A stretch of 64,000 bases of DNA from Apodemus sylvaticus (GCF_947179515.1 NC_067485.1:8001360-8065359); one strand, 5' to 3'. Shown: positions 46,778-58,624, counted from the stretch's first letter. The notes: generated by a model not told the origin, from the letters alone. Translations and numbers: made by a program.

Positions 46778-47516
46778 AGCGCGCGCGCGCGCGCTTGTGT
46801 GTGTGTGTGTGCCTGTCTGTGTGGGTGCCTGTCTGTGTGTCTGTATGTGTCATGTATGTGCCTGTGTGTGCTTCTGTGTCTGTGTGTGTCTGTGTGTGCA
46901 TATCTGTGTGTATGCTTATGCGCCTGTGTGTATGTGTGCACATATCTGTATCTGTCTGTGCGTGTGTGTATGCTTATGTGCCTGTGTGTGTCTGTGTGTG
47001 CATATCTGTGTGTATCTGTGTGTGTGCTTATGCTCCTGTGTGTATGTGTGCACATATCTGTATCTGTGTGTGTGTGTGTGTGTGTGTATGCTTATGTGCC
47101 TGTGTGTGTCTGTGTGTGCATATCTGTGTGTATCTGTGTGTCTGCTTATGTGCCTGTGTGTATGTGTGCACATATCTGTATCTGTGTGTGTGTGTGTATG
47201 CTTATGTGCCTATGTGTGCTTCTGTGCCTGTGTGTGTCTGTGTGTGCATATCTGTATCTGTGTGTGTGCTTATGTGCCTGTGTGCATGTGTGCACATATC
47301 TGTATCTGTGTGTGTGTGTATGCTTATGTGCCTGTATGTGCTTCTGTGCCTGTGTGTGTCTGTGTGTGCATATCTGTGTGTATCTGTGTGTGTGCTTATG
47401 TGCCTGTGTCTGTCTGTGTGTGCATATCTGTGTGTATCTGTGTGTGTGTTCTGTGCCTGTGTGTGTCTGTGTGTGCATATCTGTATCTGTGTGTGTTCTG
47501 TGCCTGTGTATGTCTG
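46778..47516 (+). repeat. (GC)n then TG-rich satellite, 0.74 kb
   Basis: (GC)8-type start, then TGTGTG with inserts TGCCTGTGTGTG, CTTATGTGCC and CATATCTGTGTG that recur in a higher-order pattern. All six frames are open over long stretches (CVCVCVS and THTDTHRY), which is an artefact of the composition. Confidence 0.96.
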
Positions 47517-47825
47517 CTGTAAGCAGATTACTTCAGTTACTACATTTGCTCCTTTTGCTCCTTTTGTTGAGAAGTCACGGACAAGAGTTATCTTTTGCCT
47601 GTGAAGGTCCTGTGTGTGTATTCTTGGGTTCTCCTGTTTGAGGATCTTAGCAGTTTTGCTGTGAGTTCGAGGGTTGGTGGTCCTTGTTTCTTCCATGTGA
47701 GGTTTGCAGCGCTTATAAATCTGTACTTTGGAAAGTGTACAACCATTAGCTTTGTGTGCATGCTTCTGTCATGTGCTCTGCTCTAGTGTAGGGTTAGCTT
47801 GCAGGATGCTTATCTTTGTTTCCGT

Positions 47826-47826
<1 letters not shown>

Positions 47827-47871
<45 letters not shown>

Positions 47872-47902
47872 CCTCCCTCCCTCCCTCCCTCCCTCCCTCC
47901 CT
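47827..47902 (+). repeat. (TC)n followed by (CCCT)n
   Basis: TCTCTCTC for about 40 bases, then CCCTCCCT for about 35 bases. Pure pyrimidine, able to form triplex DNA in principle. Confidence 0.97.
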
Positions 47903-50599
47903 GAAACTGTCTACTTATCTGTGCTTCCATCCCCTCTCAGCCCCAGCCTACGTGGTTTTAGACGTGCCCGTGAGCTCTAGAGGCCGTTACATGGTTTGAG
48001 TCTAGATTTAATGTGATTGTATTTTTTAGATGTCTCCATCTTGTCGTCTATTTGGGATCACAGCCATGTTAGAGTTCCCATGTGGTAACTAACACACTAG
48101 ATCGATTTCTCTTGGGTGTTTCTCTAGTTGTGTCTCTTGGCATGCCTGGCAGTGTTTACACAAATGCCCGCCAGGTGTCAGTATAAAGATTAGAGAGTCC
48201 ATTGTCCTTGACTTCAAGGAGTTGGTGCTCCAGCCAGCTTGGAGCTACAAGAAGGTAACATTACAAAATATATGAATTTTTTTTTTCTGCTGACTCCTGG
48301 TTTGCCCCTTCAGACTTTCTGAGTAGCATCCCCCAGGGGTCATCATGGACACCTCAGGATCTCTCTCTTCTCCTTGGCACCATGAAACTGACAAAAGCAT
48401 TGCTGTGGCTTCCTTGTCCCTCTGTGTGGGGTGCTGCTGTGTGGCTTTTGAGCCTCTTGCACTGTGTCACTTAACGACTTGTCAGATGTGTCTGGGAACA
48501 CTGCCGAATGCTGAGGTCACCTCTCTGCAACCCCCTTTTTCAGGAACTGCGGCAGCTCGGAACTCCAGCTTCCCCCTGCAGCCTTTTGAACTTGCTGGCG
48601 CTCTGATGACACCCCGCCCCTGGCAGCCCCGCCTTGCCTGCCTCCCACTGGACTTTGCCCCGCACGCACTTTTCCTTGCTGAGTTTGCTTTGTATCCTTT
48701 CACTGCGATAAGCCATGAGTGTGAGCTCCGCTGTGTGCACCTCCCCTCAGCCACCACCTGGGGGCTTTGGGGTGCCCTGTTGTCTGCCCATTGGAGTTTC
48801 TATTTTGTTTGATTATCACAGAAGTGCAGTGATTTGCTGAGACTGATTGGAGCTAGATCGTATTGTAAATTGTTGCTCAGAACTGCCCGAGGTCACAGTC
48901 TGATGGTTCTGATGGAAGGTCTCTAAACGTCACAGTCTCCACTGCCGATGATGCCCTATAAGTGTACAAGTGACACGCAACGGTGACCTGGCCATCTGCA
49001 CTCTCCTGGGAGGACTTGCTCAGGGCATTTAATAGCTACAGCTTGCTACCGTTGCTTCACACCTCTTGTCAGCCAGCCAGACATTAGCAATTCTTTTCTC
49101 TTTTTCCAAATAGATGTTCTTTGGTCAGCTGTGTTGTATAGTAGCTTAGCCTGCTTCCTCTTCTGTATGTGCATGTGCTTGTAAATCTGTACACAGTAGC
49201 AATTTTAGAACGACACACATGTATTCCTGTGAGAGGAAAGGTGGATCTGAGTATGTGAGGTAATATAAGGTGAGTTGCTGTGATTGGCCCTATGCCCGAA
49301 AACTTCCCCAGTAGAGCAGAGTAGTGAGATGGGGTGGTGTGAACCGTCATGGTCCTGTTGGCTCCTTAGTTTCTGTTGAAAGATGCAGGCTGAGTGGGAA
49401 CTGAGGTGGATTGTTGGGGATATGGAGCCAAAGAGTTAGGATACCTCGGCAGGTAGACAGATAACAGCACCGCAGGCTCTGCTCCCTGCCACATGACCAG
49501 AGACAGGCAGTGTAGTGGGGCCTCTGAGGAGAAGAGTCCAGACCCTCATGGAAGTGAGGGTCTCTTCTCCCGACTGTTGAGGATGGAGGTAGTCTCAGCA
49601 CAAGACTCGGCTAGGCTCTGATTCTCAGAAAGTAGCAAGTGGGGTGGGGAGCAAACGTAGCCCCCAGTAAATGCCTTTCAGCATAGACTCACTTGTCCAG
49701 AGAAGAAACCCTGGCACCTACAAGTCTGTCAGAGAGAGGAGTCACCGTGTTTCAGTAAGGCAAGGGGAGGGTTACTGTAGGTTCGGGATGCTGCCATCAC
49801 ATTCTTACATTCCTTTGGAATTTGGCAAACATTTACCGAGGTAGCTGAGAAGCATTGCTAGGCCTTTTTGGGGCCACAGGACGTATTTAGACGGGCAGCT
49901 CACAGTTCTTGACCTTTGGTCTTGAGGAAACAGGCCTGGAGTCAGATGGGATGTTTGCGCAGAGTACAGAGCGAGCGTGCAGAGTGGAAACACATGCCGA
50001 GGCACCTGACAGAGCTGAGGATGAGGCCAAGACCTGCTTTGAGAGAACCGTGAACCCCTGGGAGGAGAGGGTGAGGAGTACACCTGTGTGGAGAAAACGA
50101 GTTCGGTCAAAGCTTGTCAGGGAACACGTGGGCTTTGACATGGTCTGGAGACCGCTGCCTTTCTTCTGGAGAATTTTGAGTTGGGTGGCTTTCTAGATGG
50201 ATTTCAGAATAACAAAGAAGAGATTTAGTGGAGAGAACCATGAGTTCTCAGCATGCAGTATTGTGGTACGTGTGAGTTAGCCATGTGATGTCTCTGGCAA
50301 GTCTGTGTATACAAGAGGATCTTTGCTTTGTCCTTGCATTAGGAAGAGATGAGAGTGCACATTAAGATGGGCGAGTGCATTCAGAGGGCACTCGCAGATG
50401 GAAAACTGGGGCCATGCAGACAGGCACAGGAGCGCATGCTTGCCACTGAGCAGCAACAGGGAGAAGAGAAGCAGACCAGAGGAGGGCAGTGAACAGGCGG
50501 TGTGATCCATACTGCAAGAGCTAGCTCTGTGCAGAACGCAGAGTCGCATGCCGCCCTCCATCTCCTTACGCCTTGTTCATAGACATCTCTGCTCTGCTT

Positions 50600-50603
<4 letters not shown>

Positions 50604-50650
<47 letters not shown>

Positions 50651-50660
50651 CTTGCGCGCG
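50604..50660 (+). repeat. (TG)n with GC-alternating end
   Basis: TGTGTG for about 42 bases, then GCGTGCTTGCGCGCGCACGC. Confidence 0.95.
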
Positions 50661-52775
50661 CACGCCTGGCATGCTTAGTCCTGATGATGGTGACCTGCTA
50701 GCACTGGTGGCCCCGCTCCAGTAGCTGAGCCCAGGAGAGGGTTGTGAAGGCCGCCGAGGGCCACGCGCAGCCAAGCACTGCGGTCTCCCTTCCTACTCTT
50801 TCTGTTCTTTTAACAGAACAGGGGAGGAGCAGTTTCTGGTGAACACACAAGCCTTGCTTGTGCCAGATGGAGGTGTGACCCATGGCCTGCCAGGGCTGAG
50901 ACAGCTTCTGCTGCAGGCCTGCCTGTCTCTCTTTCACTGTGTCTCTCCATAGCTTGTCCTTTCCATCAGAGGCTCCCAAGTCCTTGCTGTCTTGTAGGCT
51001 GCGTGGCCTTACTCAAGCACCCCTCTAGTTCTGTCTCTCAGTGGAGTACAGCTTTACGAAGGCTGGCCTTCAAACCTTCTCTGAAGTTCCAGTTAATGAA
51101 CTTTGGAATCTGCCTTCACACACAAATCCTTATTCTGACCTGGGGCTCCTTCAAACAACCAGGATCCGGCCTCTTCTTATAGTAGACACCCACTGCCTTA
51201 GCTCTTCCCGAGCACCATCCAGTCCCTGGCCTCTGGCCTCACCTCCTGGGCTACTGTCCTCTGCCCTCCAGCCCTGTCTGCCTGCAGTGCTAAGCATCTC
51301 TCTCGTCCTCGCAGTCTGCAACAGGAGCTAAGCAGGCTGGTGCCCTCAGCGTGCCTGCTTTCCTCTCCTGGCTTTCTTTGTCTCTCAGACTCTCAGGAGT
51401 CACTCAGGACTTTGAGGAGAATCTGAGGAAACTCTGAAGTCGAGGGGGAATGGCTTATTACATTTTGAAAGAAAAAAAAGATAGTAGCAGTCATTGCCGA
51501 AACAAATAATCCTTTTAAACAATCTTTCTGCCCATTAAGACCTAGCTATCAGATTAATAACTAAATATTTAAATTTCATGGTAAAAATTGGAATTTGTCC
51601 TTGTACTGTTAGGTCTGATAAGTCTTGTCCATTTTCTAAGCTAGGCAGTATCTTTATCTGGACTACAGAATGAAGTGTATGCTCTGAACTTCTAAGAGAA
51701 AATCAATTGTGTTAGAGGAAGATGGCTTGCAGTCCCCCTCCCCACGAGGATAAAGCTCATTGGAGGAATAAAGTGCTTTTCAGACGGGTCTCACCTTCTC
51801 TCAGAATCGTAACCTCGGGGCCGGGCCGCTGCTCCTGCTTCAGTGTCGGCCTGGGATTTGTGCTCAGCTCTGGGTTCATTCATCTCCAGAGCTCATGGAC
51901 CTGCATTTCTCCTTATTCGAACAGATTTTTTCTCTTTTGTCTGATTTTTATACCTATTAGTTGCTTCATCTTTGAGAAATCTTTTTTTTTTAGAAGTGAC
52001 CTATAAGCCAACATACATATGAAATTCAGGGTGGTTTTCTCACAGCTTCAGACCGTGTGACTTGCTCCTGCAGTGTCTGCTTGGTGTGACTGTGTCAGTT
52101 CCTACCCATGGAGAGCAGGAATGGAGGAGCATTCTCACACCACACACCGTGTGACAGGCACCCGGCCTTCCACAGTGCTCCTCCGCGACCCAGTTGGGAG
52201 CAGTCCTGAGAGGTGGGTGTGGACCGCTCACCCTGCTTCCTTTTCACTCCGGATCCATGGACACTGTGGGGTGTGGCTGTGACCATCTCACAGCAGCCAA
52301 TCACACTGTAGACTTAAACGGTTCCAGATCCTTCCTCTAAGGTGTTGGGTATCACAACTTCTCACACAACCCATTGGAATTACCTGCTGCTTAATTTACG
52401 GGGATTAAAATAGAACTTTAAAATGAATCTTCTAAGTGTATGTGCTGATGAAATCCTTGAAATAACCATTGAGAGAATCCATTTCCCTTTGCTAGTGGTG
52501 CACTCTTGCAGGTTCACTGAAGGCACCGTTTCAGCCCCACTGCTGACGTAGGCAGCTTTCCACTGTTAGAATCTTCCCACCCTGTCTACCTGGACAGAAG
52601 TTCCACGTTAGTACAAACCACTGTGTCACTGAGGTGGACGTGTGTGAGGTGGTGCGTCGGAGCCTTGGGTCTCGCGAAGCTGTGTGCTCTGTGTTTCTGA
52701 GGCCGAGGTTGGTGTGTGAGGTGTGTGTCAGCCTTGCTCTCATGAAGCCTTGTGTGTTCTCTGCTTTGGCTGCAG

Positions 52776-52953
52776 CCCCACCACTTACGTTTTGGATGAA
52801 GATGAACCTCGGTTCCTTGAAGAAGTTGATTACAGTGCAGAAAGCAATGACGAGTTAGAGGTTGAATTAGCGGAGAACACAGGCGATTATGAGCCTTCTG
52901 CCCAAGAAGAAGCCCTTTCTGACTCTGAGGTATCAAGAACACACCTGATTTGA
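52776..52953 (+). CDS. Agtpbp1: Agtpbp1 (CCP1) last coding exon, acidic C-terminal tail and stop
   Basis: The acceptor is GGCTGCAG (ends 52775). The exon completes the split serine codon, encodes 58 residues and ends at TGA 52951-52953. The tail is strongly acidic (DEDEPRFLEEVDY, then ESNDELEVELAENTGDY) and ends in SRTHLI. It contains SDSE and similar sites that fit casein kinase 2 consensus, which is inference only. The tail lies outside the peptidase domain. The full chain from the first exon in the window to this stop is 554 codons without interruption. A GT within the codons after SDSE (GAG/GTATCA at about 52930) could be read as a weak donor, but the open frame to SRTHLI looks like the normal end. 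Confidence 0.95.
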
Positions 52954-53090
52954 ACTTTCTGCCATCTTTGTTAATTGCCAAGAAGAAATGAAATGTCTTG
53001 GTTTTCATTACGCAGGAAGTTTGAGAGGGACAAGCATTTAGACAGCTGACTCAAGACAAAAAGGAACTTGGGCCTGTTTGGTTTCAAGAC

Positions 53091-53096
53091 AATAAA
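53091..53096 (+). promoter_or_regulatory. Proximal poly(A) signal candidate AATAAA
   Basis: AATAAA 138 bases after the Agtpbp1 stop codon, followed by an AT- and T-rich stretch. Use would give a very short 3' UTR. Confidence 0.45.
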
Positions 53097-53466
53097 TATA
53101 TTATTAATTCATGATATAATTGGCATTTGTTTTATTTTAGATATTCAATGTACTTTATATAGCATTGAAATATCAAAGATAGATTTACTTTAAAAAAAAA
53201 AAGAACCCAAGTATCATTGCATGACTTTTTATCTCCTGTGGCACCTGCATCAAGTAGATAAATTCAAAGTGTGTGTCCGAATACAAAATCTAAATTATAG
53301 AGTGTTGAAAATCACTATATCTGTACATGGATTTCTCTAGATGTGTTTGTGTGGAGGTGGGTGGTTACTGAAGATACTGCTCTTCAGAAGCATGTGACCT
53401 GTGTATTGTGCCTAAACTAATCCAGAATTTGCCTCGAATCCATCCCATTCTCCATTTATCAAGTTA

Positions 53467-53472
53467 AATAAA
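53467..53472 (+). promoter_or_regulatory. Distal poly(A) signal candidate AATAAA
   Basis: AATAAA about 514 bases after the stop codon, with a T-rich segment (ATCTTGTCATCTTTTT) starting about 25 bases downstream, as expected for a cleavage site with a downstream U/GU element. It looks the better of the two near signals. Confidence 0.5.
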
Positions 53473-53946
53473 AACTATATCAGATTCTGCATTTATCTTG
53501 TCATCTTTTTAACCAGCTCAGGGTTTTTAGTATGTAGAACTTCTAAAAACCCCAAATCCGAGCATGATAAGCAGCCTAGCTTCCCAACCATAAGATCAGA
53601 ATGGCATGGAATGCCCGAACCCCTCAAGCTGTCCTTTTCTCAGTTGTGCACACTTTGCACACACTGAGAGACCCTCACTGCAGTGAGGACGTGAGCCCTG
53701 ACCGTTGCACTTGCACACTTGACTGACTGACTCCTCATGAGCCAGCCGAGCTCCTGGGCTCGGGCGTCACCATGTTAAAGCTTGCAGTCCTAGAAGGAGC
53801 CCAAGGTGACCCCAGGCGACTCAAGCTGTTTCTTGCAGTGACATTTTGCCAAAGATTGGCCACCCTGTGGCAAGGGCAACTGTCATCACCGAACAAAGCA
53901 AACTCAGGAACTAGATGCTTGCTTTAAGAGAGATATGTTTTGCTGT

Positions 53947-54317
53947 TATAAACAAAACCTGCAAAAACTGCACTTAGCCAGTACTCTGTGCTTGGCTGCT
54001 CTGTGTCCTCTCCTTGCTTATTCCTAAATTAGTCACTCCTAAATGCTAGAAAACAGAAAACAAATTATTAAAGTAGATTTTGAATTTATACATTTTCCAA
54101 ATCAATATTTTTTAAAAAATCATATTTAAGATAATATAGGTTCTCTTTAGTGCCTTGGGAGCCATTTTTAAAACGAATTTTGAATACTGTAAAAAGAGGT
54201 GTTGGTCAGACATGGTGGTACACTCCAATGAGTAGGGAGCAGAGCGAGGAGGACCGAGCGTGGAGGCCGGCATGGGTGCTGTGGACCCCGTGTGGACCCT
54301 GCCTCTAAAGAAGGTTG
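53947..54317 (+). repeat. Duplicated segment, copy A
   Basis: 371 bases that recur in the same orientation at 57025-57390. Shared landmarks in order: TATAAACAAAACCTGCAAA, CTCTCCTTGCTTATTCC, ATAATATAGGTTCTCTTTAG, AGAGGTGTTGGTCAGACATG, GGAGGCCGGCATGGGTG, CTCTAAAGAAGGTTG. It includes a B1-like part. Not a gene. Confidence 0.9.
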
Positions 54318-56553
54318 TTTGTCGTCTCCAAGTCATCCACTCCTTATTGAGTGTCAGAAAGTAAAATGATACAGACCGTGACTGTGAGCCAGTCCTGCTC
54401 TCCTAGACGTGCAGTTCTGGGAGACAGTGATGATCTACTGACGTACTATTCAATCACTTGTTCATCATTGTAAATAACTACTTTGTATTTTAAATAATTA
54501 CCTGTTTTGTTATAATTGTACTTTCAGAGAATATACTCATAATGTACCACATGTGGCGTTCTTGTCTTTTACCGAACCAGAAATTAAAAACCAAGACACC
54601 GATGTACAAAAAGCAGACGTGGTTTTGCCACATATCCTCTCTGTGAACACTTGCTGCATGTTGACAAAGCACATGTGCTACCAGTCACATACCTGCGTCA
54701 CCTTCTCTTAAGTAGTTTCTAGGTTTAAAAGAAAACCTTTATGGTTAAAAAGTTACTACTTTCATAAAGTGTTTAAAATAAAAAATAATTCAATATTCTA
54801 ACTTTCCTAATTGGGGTATCATATTTCATCATTCTCAAAAATTGCCCTATATGGGTTTTTTTTAAAAACCCATGGGCCTTACCTTCTTCAGGAGGTCAAA
54901 AATGTTTGAGACACTTGCTGTGCACAGCATCCAGGCCACAGTGGTAAAGCCTGGTATGGACAGTGGACCCAGGAATTCTCCTGCCTCTGGAGCTTTGAAC
55001 TTGCTACCTCTAGTCCACTGTGACCAGTCGCTCTTGAGTGGCAGTATGCAGCATCACTACCTGGAGGGCCTCTCCACACACGCACTGCACTCATGTGGTC
55101 CACATGGAGCCTGAGAGCCCGTGCTACTACAGAGTGCAAGGAGACGCGATGCAGGCCCACACCACCCTCATGGTGTCATCTCACCTGCTCTTTCAGCATC
55201 TCGCTTTACTCAGCATCGTGCGACCTGGGAGCTGGGATGGGCACCAGGGAGACTTCAGGCTGGATGCTTTGTAGGAGAAGAGAACTACATGCATAGAGGC
55301 CAGCGTGTCACTTACTGACCTGAGAGCTAGCCTCGTGTTCCACCACAAATGAGAGCCTGCTTTGCCTCCTCCCAGAGAGGGAGGAATATTCAAAGTTGAA
55401 TGGTCTTTTCTGAACTGATGCGTTTATAAATGTAGATGACAAAAACCCACGGTTCAGAGTGGCTTTGTACTGTCAGTTTTGTTGGAACTTAGAAGGAATC
55501 TCTGCCACTTTGATAAGTATCTGTTCAGTATAGAGAAACATTGTTTGGAGTCCTGCTTGAGAATGAGTAACCCAGAATTGTGTTCCTAGTGGCATGCACG
55601 ATTCAAAAGGAAATGATGTCAGTGACCCAGTGATGCACTTTTCAAGTCCCTCTTCTTCCATATGCTTCAAGAATCATAACACACAGACTTTAAATTGAGT
55701 ATTTTTCTTTTATCTCGACAGTTTGGTAACTGTATGCACAAGTAATTTTTTTTTAATTAGGGAAAAAAACCCTACTGAATACATAGTGTGGCTGAAACGT
55801 GAGTCTATTTTATACAGCAATTGCTTAGAATATTTCTCTGATTAAAATATATTCATATCCCATGACATAAAGGGAAATCTAAAAGTTGGAGCTCTTAATG
55901 AAAATACATATTTCAAAGGATTAGTCCTTGAAGTGCTATGTGAATTTCTTTTTCCATTATTGGTACAGGCACCTGTACTGGGTAGGTGACAGTCCTGTAC
56001 CAGGTAGGTGACAGCCAGTGACTGGCAGTATCGTGTCTTCACCATTCTGCCTCCTCACTTCACAGTCTCCTTTGCATTGTGGGCACCTGCTAATCACATA
56101 ACTCTTGGCTGGTTACTGATAGAATTTGAGTGTTTGATTTCAGTTATACCTGAAATTTTTCAGCAGTCCCTAAATCTGAGTGGTTCTCTGATGGCAGCAT
56201 TCCCCCCGCCCCCTTGCTAGCCTGAACTACTAAGGGGTGGGACTTTTTTCCAACTCAGTACTGGACTTGTAAACCACATAAAGGTCCTTGGCTTTGCAAA
56301 TGTGAAGAAACTGTAAAAGCGAAAGATGCTTGTCTTTGGAAATTAATTTAGGAAATATTTGCAGTTGTGCTTAGCCTGTCTTAGATCTCAAACTCCAACT
56401 GGAATTAGGACTTGGAAAATTAAAGTAATCTGTACTATAGGAAGCAGATTAGCTTTGCTGCAGGTTGTTCCAAAGGTGTAGGCAGCCAGGAGTTTAGACT
56501 CCTCATTCCCAAGCACTGAGGTCACCTTGGCTCTACTCACAAGGCCGTAAACC

Positions 56554-56573
56554 TTTTTTTTTTTTTTTTTTTT
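56554..56573 (+). repeat. (T)20 run
   Basis: Homopolymer, followed by an A-rich patch, between two intergenic segments. Confidence 0.95.
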
Positions 56574-56805
56574 GCCTTGACCATTGGTGAGCTTTTTAAA
56601 AGATAAATAAATAAAAATAAAAAACAAAATAACAACAACAAAAAACCCAAACCTCATTTTTTTACTTCCTTAGACGTGGTTGACAGTTCATGATTGATTT
56701 GTGCTTTGAGAATGCACAACAAAAGAAATAATGAATGATTTCATACAGATAAAATTTAAAATCCCTTCTCAAATGATTATTGTTATTTTGTTTTAAACTA
56801 TCTTT

Positions 56806-56882
56806 TGCAGTCCTGGAGATTGAGCCTACAACCTTGCACGCAGTAGGCAGGCACCCTGCCACTGAGCCATATCCCAGACAGA
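56806..56882 (-). mobile_element. ID-type SINE
   Basis: Reverse ID element: GTCCTGGAGATTGAGCC, AACCTTGCACGCAGTAGGCA, CACTGAGCCATATCCCAGA. ID is the BC1-derived tRNA-Ala SINE. Confidence 0.75.
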
Positions 56883-57024
56883 GCAGTGTTGGGGCTTACC
56901 AGTCATTGCCTGTCTTTGCTTCTCTCCCCTAAAAGCCAAACAAAACAAAAATAAATCCCAAATGGGATCACTGGTACCTGTGTTCTGAATCCGAATCCTC
57001 TCCAGGGTGGGGTAGACACCGTGC

Positions 57025-57390
57025 TATAAACAAAACCTGCAAAGACTGCACTTACTCTGTGCTTGGCTGCTCTGTGTCCTCTCCTTGCTTATTCCTAAAT
57101 TAGTCCCTTCTAAACCCTTGAAAATGGAAAACAAATCATTAAAGTAGATTTTGATTTTATACATTTTCCCAAATCAATACTTTTTTAAAAAATCATATTT
57201 AAGATAATATAGGTTCTCTTTAGTGTCTTGGGAACCATTTTTAAAATGAATTTTGAATACTGTAAAAAGAGGTGTTGGTCAGACATGGAGCTACACTCCA
57301 ACGAGTAGGGAGCAGAGCGAGGAGGACCCAGCATGGAGGCCGGCATGGGTGTTGTGGACCCCGTGTGGACCCTGCCTCTAAAGAAGGTTG
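57025..57390 (+). repeat. Duplicated segment, copy B
   Basis: 366 bases, same order of landmarks as copy A, with scattered substitutions and a 7-base gap after CACTT. By eye the two copies are over 90% identical and about 3.08 kb apart. Confidence 0.9.
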
Positions 57391-57560
57391 ACCCCGTGCT
57401 CAGCCCCTGAACACCCACTGTTCCCCGTGCTCGGCCCCTGAGCTCCCCTCATCCCTGCGCTTTGCCCCTGAACACCCACTGTTCCCCGTGCTCGGCCCCT
57501 GAGCTCCCCTCATCCCTGTGCTTCTCCCCCGAGCACTCACCCATCCCCGCGCTCAGCCTG
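57391..57560 (+). repeat. GC-rich 61-bp tandem repeat, about 2.5 units
   Basis: CCCCGTGCTCGGCCCCTGAG recurs 61 bases apart (57421 and 57482), with half-period variants CCCCTGAACACCCACTG. It begins directly at the end of copy B of the duplication. Confidence 0.88.
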
Positions 57561-58164
57561 TGTTCTGGAGTGCTTATCTAGCACTTTCACTGATGGAACC
57601 CGTGACTTGAGCTGTACCACGTGGCACACCCCCCGTGCCAACCACAGGGATTGGGGTGGGCTTGTGGTCTAATCCAGTCTAAGCAGAAGGACTGTCAAAG
57701 CTTCCTTAGAGGACAGAGCCAGTGGCAGCCACCACGTCAGTAGAAAGCCCGAGCCAAGGTCAGACACTGGAGCCTTGACGTGATCTGCTTGTGGGGCTGT
57801 CCATGAAGCACGCCTCGCAGCAATACTGCACACCTCTTTGTCGAAAGTACTTAAGCAGGAAGTTCTTTTTGTACAGGCATATGTGAAACCTACCTGAAAA
57901 GCCAGCATGTCAGGGCCCCTTTCAGAAGGGGGTACACCCAGAGCTCACAAGAGTTGAGAGGGCTCTACCCAAAGCAGCTCTGAGGGCAGGCAGGCCTGCA
58001 GGGGTCCTAGAGACCCCTAAACTATTTTCTGCCCACTGGAAGCAGTTGCAGGACCCGGAAGAAGCTATGTTTAAAGGAGCAGCTGTTGCTCCAAACTAAC
58101 TGGCGTTTCCTGCAGTGGTGCCTCTAGTCGTAGCGACAGGCATGTGTTAACTGTGGGCCCCAGA

Positions 58165-58350
58165 GACTATTTAGCTGGTCACCAACCGAGCCTGACACCT
58201 GCATTTGATTTCTGGAACCCACATGCCCAAATTGTCCCTCTGACCTCCACACATGCACTGTATGTGCATGTGAGTCACACGCATAAGCACATGAGCATGC
58301 ACACACATACACACACAAACACATGCACACGCATGTGTGCATGTACACAC
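58165..58350 (+). mobile_element. SINE fragment with CA-rich tail
   Basis: GGTCACCAACCGAGCCTGAC and CCTCTGACCTCCACACATGC resemble the rodent tRNA-derived SINE body, followed by CA-rich sequence. Confidence 0.55.
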
Positions 58351-58384
58351 AATGTAATTATCTTACTCCAATACCATGAAGTCA

Positions 58385-58577
58385 CAATTCAACAGACACC
58401 ATTTTCCATTTATTCAGTGGGGGAGGAGGGCACTAATGTGTGTGCCACTCTGCACATACAAGTGTCAGGGCAACTTACAGGAATGGGTTCTCTCAGTGTG
58501 TGGGTCCCGGGGAACAAACTCAGTCATAGAGTTGGTGGCAAGCACCCTTTCCTGCTGAGCCATCTCTATGGTCCAGC
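58385..58577 (-). mobile_element. B3-type SINE
   Basis: Reverse signals: CAGGGCAACTTACAGGAATG, GGTGGCAAGCACCCTTTCC, CTGCTGAGCCATCTCTATGG. Confidence 0.65.
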
Positions 58578-58624
58578 CTTTTTACCTGTGAAGAGACTGG
58601 AAGGACATATTATGGACACAGACT

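Larger units (their letters stand above)
40873..52775 (+). other. Agtpbp1 intron, 11.9 kb, rich in minisatellites
   Basis: GTGAGA at 40873 and AG at 52774-52775. It contains 48-bp and 38-bp minisatellites, a 0.7-kb (TG)n-rich satellite, a (TC)n(CCCT)n tract and a dispersed repeat with an internal 20-bp amplification. Between 47910 and 50600 and between 50660 and 52775 I see no element I can name. These parts are the least repetitive of the intron. Confidence 0.88.
52954..53490 (+). other. Agtpbp1: Agtpbp1 3' UTR (approximate)
   Basis: Sequence between the stop codon and the second poly(A) signal. It is AT-rich, free of recognisable SINEs and without long open frames. The end is inferred from poly(A) signals, because no transcript data are available. 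Transcripts could be shorter (first signal) or run further, since another AATAAA lies at 54777-54782. Confidence 0.6.

Noticed and set aside
46736..47641. 301-codon CV-rich frame
   Set aside because: TG-rich satellite translated; no gene.
48345..48812. 155-codon frame on the + strand
   Set aside because: No recognisable domain, intronic, also open on the other strand. Probably random, in GC-richer sequence.
53947..57390. Two direct repeats as the LTRs of a 3.4-kb provirus
   Set aside because: The copies do not begin with TG or end with CA, there are no short target duplications at their ends, no primer-binding site is apparent next to copy A, and no retroviral coding remnants are seen between them.
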